From JAPLDP01 sp964628285 (GTDB taxonomy: Bacteria; Bacteroidota; Bacteroidia; Bacteroidales; JAGONC01): a DNA stretch of 64,000 nt. Positions 54,025 to 61,461 of this stretch are shown here, piece after piece. The notes below the pieces were generated by a model. The model worked only from the letters and a program-made list of their open reading frames with translations. It did not search any database and was not told the DNA's origin. A program made the position numbers and the translations under genes. The DNA is taken from positions 66,360 to 130,359 of the forward strand of contig CAZVNP010000002.1 of assembly GCA_964628285.1 (NCBI GenBank), given 5' to 3'. Numbering within the stretch: the first letter of the stretch is position 1; the number at the start of each line of letters is the position of its first letter.

Positions 54025-54363
54025 TTAGTGCTTAAGCAGCTTCTCAATATTTTCGATATAATCAAGGGAATCATCCATAAAAAATTCCAGCTCCGGCATA
54101 AATCGCATTTGATTCCTGATGCGTAAGCCGAGCTGTTTCCTGAGCTCTTTGGTCAGAAGGCGTATCCTGGTCAACAAGTCATTTTTATCCTTAACGGCAT
54201 ACAGGCTGACATATATTCTGGCAACGGAAAGGTCTTTGGTCACATTCACCTTCGTAACAGTTATCATGGCACCTTCAAATAAATGACGGCTTTCCAGCAA
54301 AAAAATCTCGGCCAGCTCTTTCTGTATCAGACGTGATATCTTATTCTGTCGTTTGCTTTCCAT
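54025..54363 (-). CDS. rbfA: Ribosome-binding factor A
   Basis: RbfA acts in 30S maturation and cold adaptation. The ATG at 54363 gives 112 residues starting MESKRQNKISRLIQKELAEIFL, the family N-terminus; a 30-residue extension in the same frame overlaps the divergent promoter and looks noncoding. The KH-like core shows ITVTKVNVTKDLSVARIYVSL near residue 34 and RIRNQMRFMPELEFFMDDSLDY near 81. It heads the minus-strand run rbfA, methyltransferase, glycosyltransferase, LolC/E permease. Confidence 0.93.
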   Translation of the reverse strand: MESKRQNKISRLIQKELAEIFLLESRHLFEGAMITVTKVNVTKDLSVARIYVSLYAVKDKNDLLTRIRLLTKELRKQLGLRIRNQMRFMPELEFFMDDSLDYIENIEKLLKH

Positions 54364-54367
54364 GCCA

Positions 54368-54375
54368 CAAAGGTA
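54368..54375 (-). promoter_or_regulatory. -7 box of rbfA, directly at the start codon
   Basis: The minus strand reads TACCTTTG followed by TGGC and the rbfA ATG, so the -7 box ends only 4 bases before the start codon. Transcription starting about 6-7 bases after the box would give a leaderless mRNA. Confidence 0.5.
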
Positions 54376-54423
54376 ACAGTTTGTGAATTTTAAGCGGTCA
54401 TGCCGGGGTACATTTTTATATTT

Positions 54424-54431
54424 TATATTTG
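54424..54431 (+). promoter_or_regulatory. -7 box of the ABC exporter gene, directly at the start codon
   Basis: TATATTTG is a perfect TAnnTTTG match and ends 5 bases before the ATG at 54437. Like the divergent rbfA box, it implies a leaderless or nearly leaderless transcript. No TTTG stands about 20 bases upstream. Confidence 0.5.
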
Positions 54432-54436
54432 CATGG

Positions 54437-56275
54437 ATGAAAAAATTCGCCAAAATACTGAAATATGCCGTTCCTTACTGGGGATATGCCAGCCTTAATA
54501 TCTTATTCAATATCCTGTCGGTTCTATTTTCGCTGGCCTCCTTTGCTCTTTTCATCCCTGTTTTGCAGATGCTTTTCAAGACCACGGAAATACCTGCTTC
54601 CAAGCCTCCGTTTTCTATCTTCAGCTTTGAATCGGTCAAAGAGAATTTTTATTTTGAAATTGGAAGGCTGATCCATGAGAGAGGTGAAATGCAAGTGCTG
54701 ATGTACATTGCCATCTCCATCGTGGTCATTTTTTTTCTGAAAAATTTGTTCAGGTATCTGGCCATGTTCTTCCTGGCCATAGTGCGCAATGGTGCAGTCA
54801 AAGATATCCGGAATGAGATGTACTCCAAAATTCTGATCCTGCCTTTAGCCTATTATTCCGATCAGAGAAAAGGGGATCTGATATCGCGGATGACAACCGA
54901 TGTGCAGGAGGTTGAATGGTCGATCATGAGTTCCCTCGAGATGATCTTCAGGGAACCTCTGACGATACTCTTCTATGTGATCACCTTATTTCTTTTCAGC
55001 CCCCAGCTGACCATGTTTGTTCTCGTTCTCCTGCCTGTGAGCGGTTATCTCATCGGACAGGTAGGCAAGAGCCTTAAGAGGACTTCGCTGAAAGGACAGA
55101 GAAAAATGGGCGAGCTGTTGTCGATCATTGAGGAGACCATTTCGGGAATAAGGATTCTCAAGGCTTTCAACGCCATACCGACGGCCAGCGACAACTTCAG
55201 GAAGCACAACCATGCTTACAACAGGCTGATGATCAGGTTATACCGCAAGCGTGACCTGGCCTCTCCTCTGAGTGAGTTTCTGAGTGCTCTGGTGCTGGTG
55301 GTGGTTCTTTTATTTGGTGGCAGGCTGGTGCTGGGCGCAAGGACATCGCTCGACGCCGCCACCTTTATCGTTTACCTGGGCATTTTCTCGCAGCTTATCC
55401 CTCCGGCAAAAGCTATCACGACGGCTTTTTACAACGTCCAGCGGGGTATCGCCTCGGTGGAGCGCATCGAAGAGGTGCTCCAGGCCGAAGAGGTCATCAC
55501 CGAAAAAAAAGAGGCTGCTTCCATCAGGGATTTCACCGGTGAGATCGTGTTCCGTAACGTCGGTTTTTCGTATTCACCCGCTAACAACAACAAACCGGGC
55601 GTCCTGCATAACATCAACCTCACCATTCCAAAAGGTAAAACCATCGCACTGGTGGGTCACTCAGGCGCCGGCAAAACGTCGATAATCAACCTGCTGCCAC
55701 GCTTTTATGATGTCACCCAGGGAGAGATACTTATCGACGGGATGCCCATCCGTGATCTTATTATTTCAGACGTCAGGGCTCTGATGGGTCTGGTCACACA
55801 GGAATCCATTCTTTTTAACGACACGGTATACAATAACATCGCCCTGGGTAAGAAAGATGCCACCTATGAGGAGGTGGTGGCGGCAGCCAAAGTGGCTAAT
55901 GCCCACAACTTTATCATGAAAATGGAAAAGAATTACGAGACGGTTGTCGGCGACAGGGGCACTAAGCTCTCCGGTGGCGAGAAACAACGGGTAAGCATCG
56001 CCAGGGCGGTTCTTAAGAACCCGCCCATCATGCTTCTCGATGAAGCCACCTCGTCCCTTGATACCGAGTCGGAACGCCTCGTCCAGGAAGCTCTTATCAA
56101 CCTGATGAAAAACAGGACCTCCGTCGTCATTGCCCACCGTCTTTCAACGATACAGTTTGCCGATGAGATCATCGTCCTGGATAACGGTAGAATAACTGAA
56201 CGCGGCACCCATCACGAATTGCTGAAAATAAACGGAGTGTATAAAAAATTATACGATTTGCAATCATTCAAATAA
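54437..56275 (+). CDS. MsbA-like ABC exporter (fused permease and ATPase)
   Basis: A half-transporter that would dimerise to flip lipid A-core or another lipid across the inner membrane. From the ATG at 54437 it has 612 residues; an 18-residue upstream extension would overlap the promoter. The six-segment membrane domain (about 1-340) is followed by the ATPase: Walker A ALVGHSGAGKTSIINLL near residue 405, Q-loop MGLVTQESILFNDTV near 448, signature LSGGEKQRVSIARAVL near 508, Walker B PIMLLDEATSSLD near 530 and the H-loop VVIAHRLSTI near 564. It is close to MsbA in type, but peptide or other lipid cargo is not excluded. Confidence 0.88.
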   Translation: MKKFAKILKYAVPYWGYASLNILFNILSVLFSLASFALFIPVLQMLFKTTEIPASKPPFSIFSFESVKENFYFEIGRLIHERGEMQVLMYIAISIVVIFFLKNLFRYLAMFFLAIVRNGAVKDIRNEMYSKILILPLAYYSDQRKGDLISRMTTDVQEVEWSIMSSLEMIFREPLTILFYVITLFLFSPQLTMFVLVLLPVSGYLIGQVGKSLKRTSLKGQRKMGELLSIIEETISGIRILKAFNAIPTASDNFRKHNHAYNRLMIRLYRKRDLASPLSEFLSALVLVVVLLFGGRLVLGARTSLDAATFIVYLGIFSQLIPPAKAITTAFYNVQRGIASVERIEEVLQAEEVITEKKEAASIRDFTGEIVFRNVGFSYSPANNNKPGVLHNINLTIPKGKTIALVGHSGAGKTSIINLLPRFYDVTQGEILIDGMPIRDLIISDVRALMGLVTQESILFNDTVYNNIALGKKDATYEEVVAAAKVANAHNFIMKMEKNYETVVGDRGTKLSGGEKQRVSIARAVLKNPPIMLLDEATSSLDTESERLVQEALINLMKNRTSVVIAHRLSTIQFADEIIVLDNGRITERGTHHELLKINGVYKKLYDLQSFK

Positions 56276-56343
56276 TTATCCGTTTCTCTTGTCCTTCACG
56301 TTTATCTTATTAACTTTGAATTCTTAATTTCGCTTCCTGACAG

Positions 56344-57537
56344 ATGAATGATCTGAAGGAAAAAATCAAACGGCTTGCGGCAGACTACCTCTCCGAGATC
56401 ACCGAAACGAGGCGTTATTTGCATCGTCATCCCGAATTGTCGATGCAGGAACACCATACCGCCGATTTCATCGCATCGACATTGAGAAGCTGCGGAATTC
56501 CTTTTAAACAAGGCATAGCCGGCACGGGTATCGTGGGATTGATAGAGGGCCGCCGTCCACTGACCAGGGTCATTGCTCTCAGGGCTGATATGGATGCGCT
56601 GCCCATTGAGGAAAAAAACGAGGTGCCATACCGCTCTGAAGTCAGCCACGTCATGCATGCCTGCGGCCATGATGTGCATATGGCGTCGCTGCTGGGGACA
56701 GCCCGGATCCTGCAAGCACTGTCAGATCATTTTACCGGAATGGTAAAATTGATTTTTCAACCTTCAGAGGAGACACTTCCGGGGGGCGCCCTCAAGATGA
56801 TCAACGAGGGCGTGCTCGACAATCCCAAGGTGGACCGGATTTTCGGACAACATGTGTTCCCCGGCCTCGATGTGGGAAAGATAGGAGTACGTTCAGGACA
56901 TTACATGGCCTCCACCGATGAAATTTATTTCCTCGTTAAAGGCAGGGGTGGGCATGGAGCCACACCTGACCTTAACATCGATCCTGTTGTCATCGCTGCC
57001 CATATCATCCTGGCGCTGCAGACCGTCGTGAGCCGCAGAGCCTCGCCTACCATCCCGACCGTACTCTCCATCGGCCGTCTCACCGCCGACGGGATGACCA
57101 ACATCATCCCCGATGAAGTGAAAATGGCGGGCACCTTGCGGACATTCGATGATAAATGGCGACAGAAGGCCATTGAACAAATCGGCCAGATCAGCCGCTC
57201 CATAGCCACCACTTACGGTGGCGCCTGCGAAATAAACGTGGTTGACGGCTACCCCTCCCTTTACAATGATCCCGTTCTGGCCAGCCATGTCAGTCAATAC
57301 GCTTCCGCTTATCTCGGAGCCGGGAATGCCGCTGAACTGAACATGCGCATGACAGCCGAAGATTTCGCCTATTATTCCCAACGCATACCGGGATGCTTTT
57401 ACAGGTTGGGCATACGAAACGAAAAAAAAGGCATCACGTCCAATTTGCACACGGCTACATTCGACGTTGACGAAGACTGCCTGGAAACAGGTATGGGATT
57501 TATGGCGTGGTTAGCGGTGAACGAGCTGAATTCATAG
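56344..57537 (+). CDS. M20-family amidohydrolase (N-acyl amino acid/hippurate hydrolase type)
   Basis: Hydrolyses N-acyl bonds of amino acids using a two-metal site. The 397-residue length is standard for the M20D group. It starts with RRYLHRHPELSMQEHHTADFI near residue 22, carries ALRADMDALPI near 79, and the metal-binding MHACGHDVHMASLLG near 104, then FQPSEETLPGGALKMINEGV near 139. The small dimerisation domain is about 185-300, with the conserved GRGGHGATPDLNIDPV near 200 and MTAEDFAYYSQRIPGCFYRLG near 340. The substrate cannot be told. It lies 33 bases before mtnA on the same strand. Confidence 0.9.
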   Translation: MNDLKEKIKRLAADYLSEITETRRYLHRHPELSMQEHHTADFIASTLRSCGIPFKQGIAGTGIVGLIEGRRPLTRVIALRADMDALPIEEKNEVPYRSEVSHVMHACGHDVHMASLLGTARILQALSDHFTGMVKLIFQPSEETLPGGALKMINEGVLDNPKVDRIFGQHVFPGLDVGKIGVRSGHYMASTDEIYFLVKGRGGHGATPDLNIDPVVIAAHIILALQTVVSRRASPTIPTVLSIGRLTADGMTNIIPDEVKMAGTLRTFDDKWRQKAIEQIGQISRSIATTYGGACEINVVDGYPSLYNDPVLASHVSQYASAYLGAGNAAELNMRMTAEDFAYYSQRIPGCFYRLGIRNEKKGITSNLHTATFDVDEDCLETGMGFMAWLAVNELNS

Positions 57538-57569
57538 TATTTATTTTCATGATCGTGTAGGACCTGGAA

Positions 57570-58673
57570 ATGAAAGTCAATAATAAGGAATACCGGACCA
57601 TCTGGATGAGAGACCTGACTGTCTTTATGATCGACCAGAACAGACTGCCGTTCCATTTTAAAATTCACAAGGTTGAAGATTATGCTGCTTTATGCGAGGC
57701 CATCCGTGACATGACCGTGCGTGGTGCGGGAGCCATAGGCGCCGCTGCCGGTTTTGCCATGGCTTTGGCCTGTGATCAGGCACAGCATCAGCATGACGAC
57801 GATTTTATTGACCGTGCCCGCAGGGAGATTGAGGAAACACGCCCGACAGCCCGGAATCTGTCTTATGCCACCCAACGGGTGTACGAGGCAGGACGTCATT
57901 CCGTTGAAATGGCACTGAAAGAAGCACAGAATATCGCCGAGGAAAATGTGGAAGAGGGCCGGAGGATAGGTCTTAACGGTAGTGAGTTGCTCCGTGATGG
58001 TTGCCGCATCCTGACGCACTGCAACACCGGATGGCTGGCCTTTGTCGATCACGGCTCGGCTCTTTCAGCGATCTATCATGCCCACCGTGGCGGTAAGAAG
58101 CTGTTTGTATATGTGGACGAAACCAGGCCCCGGGGCCAGGGAGCCCTGCTGACGGCATGGGAACTGCTCCATGAGGGTGTGCCTTTCAATATTGTGATCG
58201 ATAGTGCGGGAGCCTACCTCATGTCACAGGGTCTAGTCAACGTCGTGCTCACCGGGGCCGACAGGGTCGCGGCCAACGGCGATGTGGCCAATAAGATCGG
58301 GACACTCGAAAAAGCCATCATTGCCAGGGAATATGGTGTACCTTTTTATGTCGCCGCACCCGTCTCTACCTTTGACCTGAGTTGCGCCACAGGCTCTTCC
58401 ATGGTCATCGAGCAAAGAGATGTGGATGAAGTGCTCTTCCAAACAGGCAGCGATGCCACCGGGCGTGAAAAGAAAATACGTGTCGCAGCACCCCGTGCCA
58501 CAGCTATCAACCCCGCCTTCGATGTGACACCGGCACACTACATCACCGGATTCATCACCAACAAAGGGATCATCAAACCCAGAACGAGAGATATTTTACA
58601 TCTGATAAAGGGCCATAATCAGACAAGTCCTTTAACCTATGCTATAAGAAAACACCATGGAAAAAAAATTTAG
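57570..58673 (+). CDS. mtnA: S-methyl-5-thioribose-1-phosphate isomerase family protein
   Basis: MtnA converts methylthioribose-1-phosphate to the ribulose form in methionine salvage; close relatives act on ribose-1,5-bisphosphate. The 367-residue protein has MTVRGAGAIGAAAGFAMALA near residue 50, the catalytic cysteine in ILTHCNTGWLAF near 152, DETRPRGQGALLTAWELL near 188, and the catalytic Asp in VLTGADRVAANGDVANKIGT near 232. No mtnK, mtnB, mtnC or mtnD is nearby, so a role outside methionine salvage is possible. Its last 17 bases overlap the next gene in another frame, which implies coupled translation. Confidence 0.88.
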   Translation: MKVNNKEYRTIWMRDLTVFMIDQNRLPFHFKIHKVEDYAALCEAIRDMTVRGAGAIGAAAGFAMALACDQAQHQHDDDFIDRARREIEETRPTARNLSYATQRVYEAGRHSVEMALKEAQNIAEENVEEGRRIGLNGSELLRDGCRILTHCNTGWLAFVDHGSALSAIYHAHRGGKKLFVYVDETRPRGQGALLTAWELLHEGVPFNIVIDSAGAYLMSQGLVNVVLTGADRVAANGDVANKIGTLEKAIIAREYGVPFYVAAPVSTFDLSCATGSSMVIEQRDVDEVLFQTGSDATGREKKIRVAAPRATAINPAFDVTPAHYITGFITNKGIIKPRTRDILHLIKGHNQTSPLTYAIRKHHGKKI

Positions 58674-59832
58674 CATCACCGAGGTCACCGATAGAAAATC
58701 AAGGAAGGAATTTTTGATGCTTCCCGTGCGGTTGTATAAAAACGATCCCAACTGGATTCGCCCTCTCGACCGGGATATTGAAAGGCTCTTTGACCCACGG
58801 TACAATAAATTTTTCCATCACGGAACCTGCATCCGGTGGATCATGAAGGATGAGCAAGGCACCACCGTCGGCAGGGTGGCCGCCTTTATCGACAGGAAAC
58901 AGGCCTTTAAATATGACCAGCCGACAGGGGGCATGGGTTTTTTTGAATGCATTGAGGATGAGAATGCTGCAGTCACGCTCTTTAATACATGCAAAAAGTG
59001 GCTCCGCGAAAACGGCATGGAGGCCATGGACGGCCCGATTAATTTCGGGGAAAGAAACCAGTGGTGGGGTCTCCTGGTGGACGGCTTCACCGAACCCAAC
59101 TACTGCACTCCCTATAACTTCAAGTATTACCAGAAGTTCTTTGAAGATTATGGTTTCAGGGTTTATTTTAAACAATACACTTACCACCGTGAGGTAAAGG
59201 GAGGCCTGCTTAAGGTCGTTCACAAAAAAGCCGAAAAGGTTCTGACAAATTCCGATTACGCGTTCCGCCATATCAGGAAAAAAGACCTGGAACAATACAC
59301 TGAAGATTTCAGGACCATTTATAACAAAGGATGGATCAAACATACCGGGGTCAATGAGATGAGTGACCTGCAGGCGAAGATTATGATGAAGAAACTGAGG
59401 CCGATGCTGGATGACCGTCTGGTATGGTTTGCCTATTACAAGGATGAACCTGTTGCTTTTTTTATCATGTTGCCTGAGATCAACCAGATCCTGAAGTATG
59501 TTAAAGGCAAGATGAATCTCCGGGGTAAGATCATTTACCAGTATCATAAAATGAAGGGAACCTGCCACAAGGCGTTGGGCATTTTGTTCGGTGTGGTGCC
59601 GGAGCATCAGGGCAAAGGGGTGGAGTCGGCCCTGGTGATTGCTTTTTCAAAAATAGCTTACTCGCCCGGCTTTCCGTATACCGATCTGGAAATGACCTGG
59701 ATAGGGGATTTCCATCCCAAAATGATGCATGTCGCCGAACAAATGGGCGGCTCCATCTACAAGACCCATATCACTTACAGGTATCTCTTCAATCCTGAAG
59801 CGGAGTTTAAGCGGGCACCCGTGATCGAATAA
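58657..59832 (+). CDS. GNAT-like acyltransferase, function unknown
   Basis: A 391-residue protein that I cannot name. The C-terminal third resembles a GNAT acetyl-CoA site: LFGVVPEHQGKGVESALV near residue 310 fits motif A (pyrophosphate loop QGKG). The N-terminal half (VRLYKNDPNWIRPLDRDIERLFDP near 24; GPINFGERNQWWGLLVDGF near 126, rich in Trp) is typical of a conserved family of paired GNAT-like proteins in Bacteroidota and other phyla. The ATG at 58657 lies inside the end of mtnA, a 17-base overlap that suggests the two products work together. No signal peptide or membrane segment is seen. Confidence 0.65.
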   Translation: MEKKFSITEVTDRKSRKEFLMLPVRLYKNDPNWIRPLDRDIERLFDPRYNKFFHHGTCIRWIMKDEQGTTVGRVAAFIDRKQAFKYDQPTGGMGFFECIEDENAAVTLFNTCKKWLRENGMEAMDGPINFGERNQWWGLLVDGFTEPNYCTPYNFKYYQKFFEDYGFRVYFKQYTYHREVKGGLLKVVHKKAEKVLTNSDYAFRHIRKKDLEQYTEDFRTIYNKGWIKHTGVNEMSDLQAKIMMKKLRPMLDDRLVWFAYYKDEPVAFFIMLPEINQILKYVKGKMNLRGKIIYQYHKMKGTCHKALGILFGVVPEHQGKGVESALVIAFSKIAYSPGFPYTDLEMTWIGDFHPKMMHVAEQMGGSIYKTHITYRYLFNPEAEFKRAPVIE

Positions 59833-59856
59833 TGAAGGGGCAGGGTGAAGTGGCTG

Positions 59857-60294
59857 TCAGTCACGTTCCGAGAGGATCATAACAGGGCAGTCGGCTTTGC
59901 GTAACACACCCTCGCTGACACTACCCAGAAAAGTCCTGGAGAAAACACCGAATGTCTTCGATCCGATGACGACCATGTCGATCTCCAACTGTCTGCACTG
60001 GTCAAGAATGGTGCTGACGATTTTGCCCTGCAACAGCTTTGACTCGACTTCCACACCTTTATGCCTGAGGTACTCCTCCATCGATTGAAGGTCGCGCTCC
60101 ATTCTGTTCCTCTCTTCATACCTCAGGTCATTAATGATCTCAGGACCGGCTTCAGCAGACATATAATAGGGTTGCCGGGCATTGACATGGAGGATCCACA
60201 CCTTGCTGCCGAAAGCCAGGGCAAACTTGCCGGCCATCTCAACGATATCAATCGAAAGATCGGAGAAATCAACTGGGACCAATATATTTTTCAT
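59857..60294 (-). CDS. Universal stress protein (UspA family)
   Basis: A single-domain 145-residue Usp. It starts KNILVPVDFSDLSIDIVEMAGKFAL, the family N-terminus with the conserved Asp, and ends VIGSKTFGVFSRTFLGSVSEGVLRKADCPVMIL. In ATP-binding Usps the C-terminal loop is G-2x-G-9x-G(S/T); here the second Gly is replaced by Thr (GSKT) while the last GS is kept, so ATP binding is doubtful. It has its own promoter in the 106-base gap after corA. Confidence 0.9.
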   Translation of the reverse strand: MKNILVPVDFSDLSIDIVEMAGKFALAFGSKVWILHVNARQPYYMSAEAGPEIINDLRYEERNRMERDLQSMEEYLRHKGVEVESKLLQGKIVSTILDQCRQLEIDMVVIGSKTFGVFSRTFLGSVSEGVLRKADCPVMILSERD

Positions 60295-60335
60295 CCTGTG
60301 GTTTTTTACCTGGGTTTGTTTCGAAGGTTAATTTA

Positions 60336-60367
60336 CAAATATAGTCAATTTCTGTGTCAAAGTCAAA
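60336..60367 (-). promoter_or_regulatory. Promoter of the universal stress protein gene
   Basis: On the minus strand TTTG (60367-60364) and TATATTTG (60343-60336) are separated by 20 bases, a full match to the Bacteroidota -33/-7 pair. The ATG follows 41 bases later. It is the best promoter in the window. Confidence 0.75.
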
Positions 60368-60400
60368 AGCGGTGCCCGCCGAAATATAAAAAACTCCCCA

Positions 60401-61312
60401 TCACAACCATCGTCTTTTTTTGAAGTACACGATCATCAGGATGCCCATGGTCAGCATGGCGCCCATGAGTATCCAGAAAAAATAGGGACTCTGGCTCAGC
60501 GGGAGCCAGGCCAGATTCATCCCGTAGAGACTGGCTATAAAGGTCAGAGGAAGCAATATGGAGGAGATCATGGTCAGTATCTTCATGATCTCGTTTATTT
60601 TGTTGGTCTGTAACGAATCGAATGTTTTGGATAATCCTTCGATCAGCTCGGCATAATCTTCCGTCATATCCCACAGCTTCTGGTAATAGTCGAGGATGTT
60701 ACCCCAGTACTCCTCCATGCTGTCGGCATAGCCTTTTATCTCACCCGACTCAAACATGTGGAAAAGACGGAGCTGGGGCTTGAAAATGGTGTTCAACTGG
60801 ATGATGTTCCTCCGTGTAATGGATATCCGCTCAATGGTCCGTTCGGCTTTCCTGCTGAAGAGCTCCCTGTTGATCAGCTCCAGTTCCAGACCCGTTTTAC
60901 GGATGAGGGAGATGATTTCGTTGAGCAGCTTATCAAGGATCCGGTACAGGAGGGCATCACTGGTGCTGAAATCAAATTCCTCTTTGTTGTCGGCTTTTTT
61001 CCTGAATTCATTGAATATGGCTGTAACCACCCATGGTGACCGGCCGATGGTGATGACATAATCCTCGCCCCAGAAAATCTTGATCTCCTTGGTCAGGATG
61101 AACCGGTCCCACTTGTCAAAGCTCGGAAAATGAAGGATAAGGAAATAGTAGTCGTCGTAAATGTCGATCTTGGGGCGTTGGTTGAAGTTGCGGCAGTCTT
61201 CGATATCTAAGGGATGGAAATAGAACTCTTCCTCTAAAAAATTCAGCTCTTCGTCTTTTGGGTCTAAGATATGATACCATTTGAGGGTCCCTATTTTCAA
61301 AGTATCGATCAT
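60401..61312 (-). CDS. corA: CorA-family magnesium/cobalt transporter
   Basis: A channel for Mg2+ in the inner membrane, working as a pentamer. The ATG at 61312 follows an SD-like AAAGGGGG and gives 303 residues; the ATG at 61330 would add six. The N-terminal alpha/beta cytoplasmic domain (DIEDCRNFNQRPKIDIYDDYYFLILHFP near residue 37) leads to a long stalk helix and two C-terminal membrane segments. The signature YGMN (ASLYGMNLAWLPL near residue 260) closes the first one, and the C-terminus is the usual basic KKRRWL. Cation specificity is not readable. Confidence 0.93.
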   Translation of the reverse strand: MIDTLKIGTLKWYHILDPKDEELNFLEEEFYFHPLDIEDCRNFNQRPKIDIYDDYYFLILHFPSFDKWDRFILTKEIKIFWGEDYVITIGRSPWVVTAIFNEFRKKADNKEEFDFSTSDALLYRILDKLLNEIISLIRKTGLELELINRELFSRKAERTIERISITRRNIIQLNTIFKPQLRLFHMFESGEIKGYADSMEEYWGNILDYYQKLWDMTEDYAELIEGLSKTFDSLQTNKINEIMKILTMISSILLPLTFIASLYGMNLAWLPLSQSPYFFWILMGAMLTMGILMIVYFKKRRWL

Positions 61313-61374
61313 AATACCGCCCCCTTTCATTTATGTTGACAACTTTCTACATTCCTTTAGAGAATTTAATCGTT

Positions 61375-61382
61375 CAAAAATA
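61375..61382 (-). promoter_or_regulatory. -7 box of the corA promoter
   Basis: The minus strand reads TATTTTTG, a perfect TAnnTTTG match, 62 bases before the corA ATG. A perfect 14-bp palindrome lies 15 bases upstream of it, over the spacer and -33 region. Confidence 0.55.
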
Positions 61383-61396
61383 AACATTTATATTGA

Positions 61397-61410
61397 ACCC
61401 ATGCATGGGT
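61397..61410. promoter_or_regulatory. Perfect 14-bp palindrome upstream of corA
   Basis: ACCCATGCATGGGT is its own reverse complement. It lies between the M14 peptidase gene end and the corA -7 box, near the expected -33 position. It may be an operator; a terminator is unlikely because there is no loop and the T-run starts several bases later. Confidence 0.4.
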
Positions 61411-61461
61411 CCGTGATTTTTTTACCGGGATGAAGTCGTAAAGCTCCAAAAACACGTTACG

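Noticed and set aside
57570..58673. Translation initiation factor eIF2B-like protein
   Set aside because: The fold is shared, but the catalytic Cys and Asp motifs of MtnA are both present.
58699..59607. A 302-codon minus frame opposite the GNAT-like gene
   Set aside because: The plus frame has the GNAT motif, starts inside mtnA with a normal overlap, and has better codon pattern.
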